This document shows, one piece after another, positions 37,071 through 45,172 of a stretch of DNA of 64,000 bases. The notes beneath the pieces were generated by a model. It was given only the letters and a program-made list of their open reading frames with translations. It was not told the DNA's origin and made no database searches. Positions within the stretch are counted from its first letter, which is position 1. Each line of letters begins with the position of its first letter. This DNA comes from Xanthomarina sp. F2636L. GTDB taxonomy: Bacteria; Bacteroidota; Bacteroidia; Flavobacteriales; Flavobacteriaceae. The stretch is taken from contig NZ_JAPMLM010000069.1 in assembly GCF_026410195.1 (NCBI RefSeq), positions 310,001 to 374,000 of the forward strand. The letters are read 5' to 3'. Position numbers and translations under genes: made by a program.

Positions 37071-37101
37071 TTTGTTGGGTTGCAAAAAATATGTATTTTT
37101 G
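37071..37101 (+). promoter_or_regulatory. Bacteroidota sigma-A promoter for tig
   Basis: TTTG 37071-37074, 19-nt spacer, TATTTTTG 37094-37101: a perfect -33/-7 pair. It ends 27 nt before ATG 37128 and overlaps the in-frame TTG at 37080, ruling that codon out as the start. Confidence 0.82.
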
Positions 37102-37127
37102 CAACCCAATTTTTATGTCATAATATA

Positions 37128-38456
37128 ATGAATATTACAAGAGAAAACATTGATGCATTAAATGCTGTAGTAAAAGTAGATATCGCTAAAGATGATTATA
37201 GCGCTAAAGTTGAAAAAATCTTAACAGATTACAGAAAAACAGCTAACATTCCTGGTTTTAGAAAAGGTCACGTACCAATGGGAATGGTTAAAAAGCAATA
37301 CGGGAAAGCTGTATTGGTTGATGAAGTAAATAAATTATTACAAGAAGCTTTAAATAAGTATCTAACTGAAGAAAAATTAGATGTTCTTGGACATCCAATT
37401 CCAAAACCTCAAGACGATTTAGATTGGGATTCAGAAAAATTATCTTTTGAATTCGAACTTGGTTTAGCACCTGAATTTAACGTAGAATTAAAAAGTAAGA
37501 AAGCTATAACAAGTTATACTATTGTTGCTGGTGACGAGATGATCGACGATCAGATTAAAAATATCCAAAAGCAATATGGTAAATTAAAATCGCAAACAGA
37601 AGTAACTAAAGATAGCGAAGTTACAGGTACTTATAATAATGAAGAAAAAGGTATTGAAAATACAGTAACTTTAACTTTAGATAAATTTAAAGGAAAAGCT
37701 ACTGAAAAGAAATTTATTGGAGCTAAGGTTGGAGATGTTATTACTCTAAAAACAAAAGGCCTTTATAGCGATGATCATGAATTAATGCATGCTTTAAAAT
37801 TAGAACATGATGATGTTCACGGATTAGATATTGAAGTAACATTTACTGTAACTGAAATTAACGAACGTGAATTAGCAGATTTAGACCAAGAGTTATTCGA
37901 TAAATTATTTGGGAAAGATGCTGTAAAATCTGTTACAGAATTGAAAGATAAAATTAAAGAAGACGCTGAAAAGCAATTCAAACAACAAGCAGATCAGAAA
38001 TTATTAAACGATGTTACTGAGCATCTTGTAGATAGTACTAAATTCGATTTACCAGCAGAATTCCTTACAAAATGGATGCAAACTGCAGGAGAAAATCAAT
38101 TAAGTGACGATGAAGCTAAAGACGAATACGAAAAATCTGAAAAAAGCTTACGTTACCAATTAATAGAAGGGAAATTAATTACTGAGAATGACATTCAGGT
38201 AACAATGGATGATATTAAAGATCATGCAAAAAACATGATTAAAGCTCAAATGGCTCAATTTGGTCAAATGAATCCTTCAGATAAAGAATTAGAAGATATA
38301 GCAGCACGTGTTTTATCTAATCAAGATGAAGCTCGTAGAATTTCAGAACAAATTATCAGTCAGAAATTATTAACGCTTTATAAAGAGAAAGCAAACCTTA
38401 AAACCAAAGAACTTACTTACGAAGCATTTGTAAAAGAAGTTTATGGAGATAAGTAA
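37128..38456 (+). CDS. tig: Trigger factor
   Basis: A 442-residue ribosome-associated chaperone. The N-terminal domain binds the ribosome; the signature helix-turn is visible as IPGFRKGHVPMGMVKKQYG (about 42-60). A shortened, degenerate peptidyl-prolyl isomerase part (about 145-240) and the helical C-terminal chaperone arms follow. Its place right upstream of clpP and clpX is the standard tig-clpP-clpX order. Confidence 0.95.
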   Translation: MNITRENIDALNAVVKVDIAKDDYSAKVEKILTDYRKTANIPGFRKGHVPMGMVKKQYGKAVLVDEVNKLLQEALNKYLTEEKLDVLGHPIPKPQDDLDWDSEKLSFEFELGLAPEFNVELKSKKAITSYTIVAGDEMIDDQIKNIQKQYGKLKSQTEVTKDSEVTGTYNNEEKGIENTVTLTLDKFKGKATEKKFIGAKVGDVITLKTKGLYSDDHELMHALKLEHDDVHGLDIEVTFTVTEINERELADLDQELFDKLFGKDAVKSVTELKDKIKEDAEKQFKQQADQKLLNDVTEHLVDSTKFDLPAEFLTKWMQTAGENQLSDDEAKDEYEKSEKSLRYQLIEGKLITENDIQVTMDDIKDHAKNMIKAQMAQFGQMNPSDKELEDIAARVLSNQDEARRISEQIISQKLLTLYKEKANLKTKELTYEAFVKEVYGDK

Positions 38457-38525
38457 TTATTAAATAAATATCCTGAGACACTGTTTAAGGATTAATATTT
38501 ATTTAACTAAATTATCCTTATATTT

Positions 38526-38557
38526 AGGCGTTAAAATTGTAATTTTAACGCCTTTTT
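38526..38557 (+). terminator. Terminator between tig and clpP
   Basis: A 12-bp stem GGCGTTAAAATT (38527-38538) with AATTTTAACGCC (38541-38552) and a T-run to 38557. It separates tig from clpP although their order is conserved. Confidence 0.85.
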
Positions 38558-38586
38558 AATTCAATTTAATTATACAAAGACAATTT

Positions 38587-39261
38587 ATGGATTTCGGAAA
38601 AGAATTTGAAAAATTCGCTATAAAAGACCAAGGAATAAGCAGTACATACTACAATAAGATTATTAGCAGCATGTATCCTACAAACTTAACGCCAAACATT
38701 ATTGAAGAGCGCCAAATGAATATTGCTATCTTCGATGTGTTTTCACGTTTAATGATGGATCGAATCATTTTTTTAGGTACAGGTATTAACGACCAAGTAG
38801 CTAATATCATTCAAGCTCAATTATTGTTTTTAGAAAGCACAGATTCTTCTAAAGACATTCAAATATACATTAACTCTCCAGGAGGTTCTGTATATGCAGG
38901 CCTAGGTATTTACGATACCATGCAGTTTATTAAACCAGATGTAGCAACTATTTGTACGGGGATGGCAGCTTCTATGGGAGCTGTATTATTATGTGCTGGA
39001 GAAAAAGGAAAACGTAGTGGTTTAACACACTCACGTGTCATGATTCACCAACCTTTAGGTGGTGCGCAAGGACAAGCAAGTGATATAGAAATTACTGCTA
39101 GAGAAATCTTAATCTTAAAAGAAGAGCTTTATAAAATTATTAGTAAGCATTCCGGACAAGATTACGACAAAGTATATAAAGATAGCGATAGAGATTATTG
39201 GATGAAAGCCGATAAAGCTAAAGAATACGGAATGATTGATGAAATTTTAGTACGTAGCTAA
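38587..39261 (+). CDS. clpP: ATP-dependent Clp protease proteolytic subunit
   Basis: A 224-residue serine peptidase that forms the double heptameric barrel of ClpXP. The catalytic Ser129 is in GMAASMGA, His154 in [10 protein letters not shown], and the catalytic Asp comes soon after in the [14 protein letters not shown] region. The N-terminal extension of about 25 residues before the conserved core may be a propeptide. clpX follows after 73 nt. Confidence 0.97.
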   Translation: MDFGKEFEKFAIKDQGISSTYYNKIISSMYPTNLTPNIIEERQMNIAIFDVFSRLMMDRIIFLGTGINDQVANIIQAQLLFLESTDSSKDIQIYINSPGGSVYAGLGIYDTMQFIKPDVATICTGMAASMGAVLLCAGEKGKRSGLTHSRVMIHQPLGGAQGQASDIEITAREILILKEELYKIISKHSGQDYDKVYKDSDRDYWMKADKAKEYGMIDEILVRS

Positions 39262-39334
39262 AATGTAATTAGAAAAACAATTTCTTTTCATACGATTTGG
39301 AATGTGGAATTTTTAACTAGGAATTTATTGAGTA

Positions 39335-40567
39335 ATGGCAAAGGAAGATTTAGAATGTTCGTTTTGTGGTAGAAAAAAGCCAGAAACAAATTTATTAATA
39401 GCAGGATTGGATGCGCATATTTGCGACAAATGTATTGAGCAAGCTCATGGCATTGTTTTAGAAGAATCTAAACAAAGCGATAAAAGCGAGCTTTCTGCTG
39501 AACTTATGTTGCGTAAACCACAGCAGATAAAAACGTTTTTAGACGAATATATTATTGGTCAGGACACGACAAAAAAAGTGATGTCTGTGGCTGTATACAA
39601 CCACTACAAAAGGCTTTTGCAACCACCAAGTGATGACGATATTGAAATACAAAAATCAAATATCATTATGGTTGGGCAAACTGGAACTGGTAAAACCTTG
39701 ATGGCAAAAACCATAGCTAAAATGCTTAATGTACCTTTAGCCATTGTAGATGCAACGGTTTTAACCGAAGCCGGATATGTAGGTGAAGATGTTGAAAGTA
39801 TTTTAACACGTTTGTTACAAGCAGCAGATTACAATTTAGATAAAGCCGAAAAAGGCATTGTGTTTATTGATGAAATAGATAAAATTGCTCGTAAAAGCGA
39901 TAATCCTTCTATAACCAGAGATGTTTCTGGGGAAGGTGTACAACAAGCCTTATTGAAACTATTAGAAGGAACCGTTGTAAACGTACCGCCAAAAGGAGGA
40001 CGTAAACATCCAGACCAGAAATTTATAGAAGTTAATACAGAAAATATTTTATTTATTGCAGGTGGAGCTTTCGATGGTATTGAAAAAGTTATTTCCAAGC
40101 GTTTAAATATGCAAGCCGTTGGTTATAGTGCGTCCATGTCTGATGAGCGTGTAGACCAAAGTAATTTACTACAATACATTATTCCAAAAGATTTAAAAGA
40201 TTTTGGTTTGATACCAGAAATTATTGGTCGTCTTCCAGTGTTAACATACATGGATCCATTAGATGCCAAAACTTTAAGAGCCATTTTAACAGAACCTAAA
40301 AACGCCATTATTAAACAATACAAGAAATTGTTTGCCATGGACGAAATAGATTTTTCTATTACAGATGGTGCTTTAGATTTTATTGTTGAAAAAGCCATTG
40401 AATACAAACTTGGTGCACGTGGATTACGTTCCTTATGCGAAGAAATCTTAACAGATGCCATGTTTGAGTTACCAAGTACCGAAGAAAAGGAAATTAGAGT
40501 AACCAAAGCTTATGCTGAGGAAAAATTATCTAAAACAACTATTAAGAAACTGAAAGCGGTTTCTTAA
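39335..40567 (+). CDS. clpX: ATP-dependent Clp protease ATP-binding subunit ClpX
   Basis: A 410-residue AAA+ unfoldase. The N-terminal zinc site uses Cys8, Cys11, Cys30 and Cys33 ([14 protein letters not shown]). Walker A GQTGTGKT is at 114-121, Walker B is [12 protein letters not shown], and the pore and sensor regions ([16 protein letters not shown]) are present. It feeds substrates to ClpP. A terminator follows the stop. Confidence 0.97.
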   Translation: MAKEDLECSFCGRKKPETNLLIAGLDAHICDKCIEQAHGIVLEESKQSDKSELSAELMLRKPQQIKTFLDEYIIGQDTTKKVMSVAVYNHYKRLLQPPSDDDIEIQKSNIIMVGQTGTGKTLMAKTIAKMLNVPLAIVDATVLTEAGYVGEDVESILTRLLQAADYNLDKAEKGIVFIDEIDKIARKSDNPSITRDVSGEGVQQALLKLLEGTVVNVPPKGGRKHPDQKFIEVNTENILFIAGGAFDGIEKVISKRLNMQAVGYSASMSDERVDQSNLLQYIIPKDLKDFGLIPEIIGRLPVLTYMDPLDAKTLRAILTEPKNAIIKQYKKLFAMDEIDFSITDGALDFIVEKAIEYKLGARGLRSLCEEILTDAMFELPSTEEKEIRVTKAYAEEKLSKTTIKKLKAVS

Positions 40568-40592
40568 ACTCGAATAATATTACCAATAAAGA

Positions 40593-40627
40593 ACCATTTG
40601 TAGATTCGTTTACAAATGGTTTTTTTA
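40593..40627 (+). terminator. Rho-independent terminator after clpX
   Basis: Stem ACCATTTGTA (40593-40602) with TACAAATGGT (40611-40620), 8-nt loop, T-run 40621-40626. Confidence 0.9.
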
Positions 40628-40660
40628 TTTTAAATAGACGGCAAAAGAACAATTAATCTG

Positions 40661-40740
40661 TCATTCAGAGCCAAGCGAAGAATCTTTTTATTAAGGTTAT
40701 ATATTAAAATTAATAGTATTCTTGACTACGTTCAGAATGA
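40661..40740. repeat. REP-like inverted repeat pair
   Basis: The 26-nt left arm (40661-40686, starting TCATTCAGAGCCAAG) and the reverse complement of 40715-40740 (starting TCATTCTGAACGTAG) agree at about 18 of 26 positions, with an AT-rich 28-nt spacer. This is part of the 396-nt gene-free stretch 40568-40963. The sequence type (CATTCnGAnC...GAAGAAT) resembles dispersed intergenic repeats seen in many Bacteroidota genomes; other copies are not in this window. Confidence 0.55.
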
Positions 40741-40782
40741 TAATTTTCAGATGTTTTTTCTGTTTTTATAAAAAAATTCACA

Positions 40783-40816
40783 CCAAACTATACTTATTTT
40801 AAGTTTGGCGTTTTTT
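40783..40816 (+). terminator. Terminator-like hairpin in the clpX downstream region
   Basis: Stem CCAAACT (40783-40789) with AGTTTGG (40802-40808), 12-nt AT-rich loop, then T-run 40811-40816. No gene directly upstream; it may end an unannotated transcript or be a remnant. 40817-40963 shows nothing else firm. Confidence 0.5.
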
Positions 40817-40963
40817 CTAGTATTTTTTTAAAAAGTATGGGAAAACCGTAACAATAACCATGTGTTTCATCGAAAAGTAGGAAAAATACGTAGTAACACG
40901 TATATATTTTATTGATTTTTTAATTAGGTTTATTGAATTAATAACAATAAACAACATTAATTT

Positions 40964-41455
40964 ATGAGAAAAAGTATTCTTAAACATCGAAACATCGAAA
41001 CATCGAAACATCGAAACATCGAAACATCGAAACATCGAAACATCGAAACATCGTCTAGATTAAGCTTAATATCAATTTGCTTGATTTTATTCGTTTTTAC
41101 AATCTTTAACTGCAAACAAGACGACATTCAAGATGTTGATTATAATTCTTTACAAAAACAGAAAGAAAGTATAAATCATTTTACTATTGAAGATTTACCT
41201 GATATTGAACATGCCTTAAATTCTATAGGTTCTAATAGAACAGGAAGGCTTATGACAACCACATTCGGAGATTTAGATTTGACAGACATTCTACATAATC
41301 AGATTGGAGGAGATATTGTTGTAAATGGTTCTACAAATATTTTGCAAGATGTAATTCAAGCTTTAACTAATGGGGATTTAAAATATTTAAATAATCAAGA
41401 TCCCATAGAATGTAAGGCCACGTTCAATTCTCAACTAATACCTACTAATTTGTAA
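40964..41455 (+). CDS. Putative surface lipoprotein with octanucleotide repeats in its 5' end, candidate phase-variable
   Basis: A 163-residue protein of unknown function. After MRKSILKH, residues ~7-30 are encoded by nine copies of an 8-nt repeat and read as RNIETSKH repeated. Then comes a lipoprotein signal: basic start, hydrophobic ISICLILFVFTIF and the cysteine of FNCKQDD. The residues after the Cys (KQDD) resemble the lipoprotein export signal that sends lipoproteins to the cell surface in Flavobacteriaceae. The mature part is not recognised. Loss or gain of one repeat would shift the frame into a stop within a few codons of the array (TAG at 41055-41057 or TAA at 41061-41063). The 163-residue length and no later good ATG support the 40964 start. 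Confidence 0.6.
   Translation: MRKSILKHRNIETSKHRNIETSKHRNIETSSRLSLISICLILFVFTIFNCKQDDIQDVDYNSLQKQKESINHFTIEDLPDIEHALNSIGSNRTGRLMTTTFGDLDLTDILHNQIGGDIVVNGSTNILQDVIQALTNGDLKYLNNQDPIECKATFNSQLIPTNL
40982..41053 (+). repeat. Tandem octanucleotide repeat, nine perfect copies
   Basis: The unit AAACATCG is repeated exactly nine times without error (72 nt). Because 8 is not a multiple of 3, the unit is read in all three frames with a 24-nt cycle; no stop occurs inside the array in any frame. It lies 18 nt after the ATG of the lipoprotein gene. Confidence 0.97.
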
Positions 41456-41467
41456 TAATAAAAAAAA

Positions 41468-41824
41468 ATGAAAACTCCCCTGTTATTACTTAGTTTCACA
41501 TTACTAATATTTTCATGTTTTCCGAGAAAAGAACCCGGAATATCAATTTCAAATAATTGTGATGTTGACTACGATAGTATAAAAGTCTTTACATCGATTG
41601 AAAAACCAACATTATTTTATAATATAAAAGCTAATAGCAGAGTTAAAGGTAAAATATTATTTGATAATAATAAAAAAGGAGATGGATGTTATAAAATACT
41701 GGTTTATAAAGAAGAAATCTTAAAATTCAATGATTGTTTCGGTTACTATACTAATGGTGCGTCTTTGAATTATGGATTTGAAATTAGTATTGAATCTGAC
41801 ACATTAATTGTAAAATCTAAGTAA
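41468..41824 (+). CDS. Small lipoprotein, function unknown
   Basis: A 118-residue protein with lipoprotein signal (LLLLSFTLLIFSC; Cys at about 17). The mature part has four further cysteines (NNCDVDYDSI, GDGCYKIL, NDCFGYY) and a strand-rich look; no family recognised. It begins 12 nt after the putative phase-variable lipoprotein and may be expressed with it. AT-rich, Lys/Asn-rich composition like its neighbours in this accessory stretch. Confidence 0.65.
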   Translation: MKTPLLLLSFTLLIFSCFPRKEPGISISNNCDVDYDSIKVFTSIEKPTLFYNIKANSRVKGKILFDNNKKGDGCYKILVYKEEILKFNDCFGYYTNGASLNYGFEISIESDTLIVKSK

Positions 41825-41870
41825 ATACTCTTAAAAAGTCATTTTCTATACATTTAAATACAAATTTAAT

Positions 41871-41960
41871 ATGGATTACTTTGGTGGAAAGGATTTTGAT
41901 TCTTACAGAGCAACTTATGGAAAATTGAAGTTGTATATAGATTATATTAGAATAAATTGA
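41871..41960 (+). other. Very short reading frame (29 codons), possible gene remnant
   Basis: ATG 41871 to TGA 41960 reads MDYFGGKDFDSYRATYGKL and onward with no signal or known motif. It lies in the 139-nt gap between the small lipoprotein and the first tandem paralogue. It may be the tail of a decayed gene or chance. Confidence 0.2.
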
Positions 41961-41963
41961 ATC

Positions 41964-42539
41964 ATGAAAAATGCATTTTTAATTTTAACTTTTTTAAGCT
42001 TGTTAAATGTTCAAGCTCAAGAGTTAGATATTCATAAAATTGAACTAACAGATATAGTTTTAATAAGCACTATTTCGGAATATATTAAAGAAACTAAGCA
42101 AAATTTTTCTGAGTTTAATAATATAGGCTACATTAAAGTTTCTATTAAATCGGTTAATAAACCGAATTTAGGAAATGAACTTAAAAGAGTTTATAAAATT
42201 GAAGATGTTGGTATCGAAATTCTAGATAAGAACGAAGATTGGTGGTATCCTAATTACTATACTTATATTGATAATAAATTGATTATTATTTACAATAAAA
42301 CAATAGATGATGTACTTAATATTAAGTTTTCAAATAAAAGTAAAAGAAAATTTAGAAAAATTTTAGAGGAATACTTGCCACCAAAAAAGAAATTCAAGTT
42401 TATAGATTTTGAAGGTGATGGCAAAACTATTACCGAAATATATAGGCATCCAACATATCTTGGTTCAGAATCTTATGGGATAATTTTAGAAATATATTGG
42501 AAAACTCATCAAATTAGAAAGGCAACACATTATGATTAA
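41964..42539 (+). CDS. Exported protein of unknown function, tandem paralogue A
   Basis: A 191-residue protein with a signal peptide (1-18, LTFLSLLNVQAQ). The mature part (ELDIHKIELTDIVLISTISEYIKETK onward) has no recognised domain; there is one WWYPNYYTYIDNKLIIIYN segment shared with its paralogue. The next gene is a diverged relative. The first ~110 nt of coding sequence are nearly identical to the neighbour while the rest is only loosely similar. No terminator is seen between them. Confidence 0.7.
   Translation: MKNAFLILTFLSLLNVQAQELDIHKIELTDIVLISTISEYIKETKQNFSEFNNIGYIKVSIKSVNKPNLGNELKRVYKIEDVGIEILDKNEDWWYPNYYTYIDNKLIIIYNKTIDDVLNIKFSNKSKRKFRKILEEYLPPKKKFKFIDFEGDGKTITEIYRHPTYLGSESYGIILEIYWKTHQIRKATHYD
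41983..42094 (+). repeat. 112-bp direct repeat, copy 1
   Basis: Matches 42582-42693 at about 110 of 112 positions (differences near 41989 and 42054), offset 599 nt. It encodes the signal peptide and first part of the mature protein of paralogue A. Confidence 0.93.
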
Positions 42540-42559
42540 TTTAAACATTGTTTAAAGTT

Positions 42560-43126
42560 GTGAGGGATTATAAGTTATTAGTTTTAATTTTTTTAAGCTT
42601 GTTAAATGTTCAAGCTCAAGAGTTAGATATTCATAAAATTGAACTAACAGATACAGTTTTAATAAGCACTATTTCGGAATATATTAAAGAAACAAAAACT
42701 TTCGATTCTCTTTTTAATCATGTAGGATATGTAAAAGTGGATATAAGAGGATTGAATAATTATAATAAAGAAAATGAAATATTTAGAATTTATTATATTA
42801 CTGATTCCTCATATCCTTTAGAGAAAAATGATCAAGATAAAAGTTATCCAGATTATTACACTCATATAGATAAAAAATTAGTCTTAATTTATAATGAATT
42901 AAATAGAGAATTGTTTCAGTATACTTTTTCTTGTAAGAGTAAGAAGAAATTAAGAAAATTAACAGAACCTTTTTTAAGCCCTAAAATTACACCTAAAGAT
43001 TTACCTAAAAACAAAAAAGAAAGAGATTTTATTAAAGATTTTAGAGAGCAATACGTGAGGTTTAGACATACTGAATTGATTATTGTTGAAGGCGAAAAGC
43101 CAATAGTTATTAAAAATGTTCATTAA
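42560..43126 (+). CDS. Exported protein of unknown function, tandem paralogue B
   Basis: About 188 residues from GTG 42560, giving MRDYKLLVLIFLSLLNVQAQ, a good signal peptide. There is no ATG in frame; TTG 42548 is the other candidate. Copy A begins with ATG in the equivalent place, so the start region here has changed, which may lower expression. The mature half starts like A and later diverges (DYYTHIDKKLVLIYN is the best shared later block). The C-terminus (RHTELIIVEGEKPIVIKNVH) is unlike that of A. Confidence 0.62.
   Translation: MRDYKLLVLIFLSLLNVQAQELDIHKIELTDTVLISTISEYIKETKTFDSLFNHVGYVKVDIRGLNNYNKENEIFRIYYITDSSYPLEKNDQDKSYPDYYTHIDKKLVLIYNELNRELFQYTFSCKSKKKLRKLTEPFLSPKITPKDLPKNKKERDFIKDFREQYVRFRHTELIIVEGEKPIVIKNVH
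42582..42693 (+). repeat. 112-bp direct repeat, copy 2
   Basis: Second copy of the block at 41983-42094, including silent positions; similarity falls off sharply at both ends. Confidence 0.93.
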
Positions 43127-43147
43127 GATTGAGATATAGTATAAAAA

Positions 43148-43174
43148 AGACCACTCAAATCGAGTGGTTTTTTA
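43148..43174. terminator. Bidirectional terminator between paralogue B and the carotenoid genes
   Basis: Stem CCACTC (43151-43156) with GAGTGG (43162-43167), flanked by A-run upstream and T-run 43168-43173. Convergent genes use it from both sides. Confidence 0.8.
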
Positions 43175-43852
43175 TGCCTTCAATTTAAAATAATTATAGA
43201 ATTCAATATTCATAAAAATCAATAGCAAGCCATAAACCGAATCTTCAATTGGAATGTTGCTTAATCTAATGCCTAAGTTTTCAGCATTGTTATACCACAC
43301 AATGGGTTCCACCAAAAAACTTCCAGTTAACACGCCATTACTTAAAAAAAAGAAAGGCATGACAAAAAGATAGCTAAGATAATGCAGGGATAAATCTACC
43401 TTTTTATATACTAGGAATATCAAATACAAACTAGTAGCAAAAAAAGTAACTGCTGTATATAATTTATTATAATTTATTATCGCTACAATTAAAAATATAG
43501 TAATAAGAATATAGGATATAATGGCTTGCGATTTCTGTAAAATATTCGTTTTAAAAAAATATTGAAATGCAAAATAACTAAACACGCAAGCATAGGGAAT
43601 ACAAATAAAAAACAAGACTTCTTCTAGAGGTAAATTGTGGATATTAATACCAGTTAAATAGGTATCGTTAAAACCCCAAACCCCAATTCCAGTAAAGATA
43701 GAGTCCCAAATCACAAATAATAAAGTCACAATAAGATTGGCTTTAAAAAATGGTTTCCAATCCTTGTAGAAAGCATGCTTTGGGTAGAAACTAGCTATAA
43801 ACGGTATGGAAATACAAGCTAGATTAACCAATAAATAGGTATAAGATTCCAT
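43172..43852 (-). CDS. Lycopene cyclase, CrtYcd-type integral membrane enzyme
   Basis: A 226-residue protein of seven predicted membrane helices in two homologous halves, as in the fused form of the heterodimeric CrtYc/CrtYd cyclases. The signature INIHNLPLEEVLFFICIPYACVF (first half) and the related SNIPIEDSVYGLLLIFMNIEFYN (second half) are visible. It should convert lycopene to beta-carotene. Last gene of the minus-strand crt cluster, 3 nt behind the hydroxylase. Confidence 0.9.
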   Translation of the reverse strand: MESYTYLLVNLACISIPFIASFYPKHAFYKDWKPFFKANLIVTLLFVIWDSIFTGIGVWGFNDTYLTGINIHNLPLEEVLFFICIPYACVFSYFAFQYFFKTNILQKSQAIISYILITIFLIVAIINYNKLYTAVTFFATSLYLIFLVYKKVDLSLHYLSYLFVMPFFFLSNGVLTGSFLVEPIVWYNNAENLGIRLSNIPIEDSVYGLLLIFMNIEFYNYFKLKA

Positions 43853-43855
43853 GAA

Positions 43856-44311
43856 TTATTTATATTGATCATGATATTTACTTGGAACAAACAGCATTCC
43901 AAAACATTCTCCTTTTTCTTTGCCAAGGTGTTTGTGGTGTACTTTGTGTGCTTTGCGTAACCCTAAAAGAAATTTGTTTTTAGTGTTTTTAAACCATTTA
44001 AAACGTTGGTGTATCAATACATCATGAATTAAAAAATAGGTAAGACCATAGAAAAAAATACCCAAACCAATAAAAAACATAAAGTTTAATTCTGGAACAA
44101 CTCCAAAATAGAATAACAAAATACTTGGTATAGCAAAAATGATAAAAAAAGCATCATTTTTTTCAAATACGTGTGGGTATTTTGGCTGATGATGGTCTTC
44201 GTGTAAAACCCATAAAAATCCATGCATCACATATTTATGCGTGAGCCAAGTTACCAGTTCCATTACAGAAAAAGTACCAAGGGTTATTAAAATATATAAT
44301 AAAACAGTCAT
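43856..44311 (-). CDS. crtZ: Beta-carotene hydroxylase (CrtZ-type, fatty acid hydroxylase superfamily)
   Basis: A 151-residue membrane di-iron enzyme. The histidine clusters HKYVMHGFLWVLHEDHH and HDVLIHQRF, and HKVHHKHLG near the end, provide the metal ligands. With the cyclase it would yield zeaxanthin, the yellow pigment usual in marine Flavobacteriaceae. The helices run about 1-20, 50-72 and 74-95. Confidence 0.92.
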   Translation of the reverse strand: MTVLLYILITLGTFSVMELVTWLTHKYVMHGFLWVLHEDHHQPKYPHVFEKNDAFFIIFAIPSILLFYFGVVPELNFMFFIGLGIFFYGLTYFLIHDVLIHQRFKWFKNTKNKFLLGLRKAHKVHHKHLGKEKGECFGMLFVPSKYHDQYK

Positions 44312-44334
44312 AATGAAAGATACTAATTTATAGA

Positions 44335-45171
44335 TTAAAAAAAGTTGAGTTTATATCTGATATACGATTTAGTAAGTATGAAAACCTTTAGTCCATTTGA
44401 AATTCTAATTCTGCCATTCATGATTTTCTCAGAATCTGCTTTTTTAAGTTTTTTGAGTAATTTCAAATAATATCTATATGCAATGTACACACCTAATTTA
44501 CTTTCTAAAGGCAGTTGAATGATTCCTTTATAAGCAACTTCTAAATCTTTGTCAATATCTGCAATAATCTCTTTTTTATTGCGATTATTTAAGCCATTAT
44601 GAGATAGGTTAGGAAAATATGAACGACCAAGTTGCTCTACATCGTCTTTAAAATCTCTTAAAAAATTTATTTTCTGAAAGGCAGAGCCTAAATGTTTTGC
44701 AGCCTCTTTTAATTCGTTAAATTTATCTTCGTCATTATTTACAAACACACGTAAACACATTAGGCCTACCACATCTGCAGAACCATAGATGTAGTTTTCA
44801 TAAGCCTCTTTGGTTGTATAATCTGTCACGTATAAATCGGCTTCCATACGTTTTAAAAAATCATTAGCATAGTTATGTAGGTCGTATCTATGAACTACTT
44901 CTTGAAATGCATTGATAATGGGGTTTAAACTTATTTTTCGATCTAAAGATTTCTCATAATCGTCCACAAAATCGTGAAACAAATCTTGCTGATTATAACC
45001 TTCAAAAGAGTCTACAATTTCATCTGCATAACGTACAAAACCATAAATAGCATAAATATGAGGTCTTACTGAAGGTGCAAAAAGTTTAATGCCTAAAGAA
45101 AATGATGTGCTATAGGTATTGGTAACAATTTTGCTACACTTGAGGCTTGAGGAGTCAAATAGCTGTTTCAT
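44335..45171 (-). CDS. crtB: Phytoene synthase
   Basis: A 278-residue trans-prenyl head-to-head synthase joining two GGPP molecules. The first Asp-rich motif is in RYADEIVDSFEG and the second in LRDFKDDVEQLGRSYFP; TYSTSFSLGIKLFAP at the start is also typical. It begins 1 nt after the crtI stop, so the two are coupled. Confidence 0.94.
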   Translation of the reverse strand: MKQLFDSSSLKCSKIVTNTYSTSFSLGIKLFAPSVRPHIYAIYGFVRYADEIVDSFEGYNQQDLFHDFVDDYEKSLDRKISLNPIINAFQEVVHRYDLHNYANDFLKRMEADLYVTDYTTKEAYENYIYGSADVVGLMCLRVFVNNDEDKFNELKEAAKHLGSAFQKINFLRDFKDDVEQLGRSYFPNLSHNGLNNRNKKEIIADIDKDLEVAYKGIIQLPLESKLGVYIAYRYYLKLLKKLKKADSEKIMNGRIRISNGLKVFILTKSYIRYKLNFF

Positions 45172-45172
45172 T

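Noticed and set aside
37080-38456. tig starting at TTG 37080
   Set aside because: It overlaps the promoter and adds a Cys/Phe-rich stub absent from trigger factors.
40817-41035. Minus-strand reading frame through the octanucleotide repeat (MFRCFDVS repeated)
   Set aside because: It exists only because the repeat has no stops in any frame; it has no start context or signal, and the plus-strand frame has a full lipoprotein signal.
40982-41053. CRISPR-like array
   Set aside because: The 8-nt units are directly adjacent with no spacers and far shorter than CRISPR repeats.
40964-43126. Toxin-antitoxin or defence island
   Set aside because: None of the products shows nuclease, antitoxin, kinase or DNA-binding motifs; all carry export signals.
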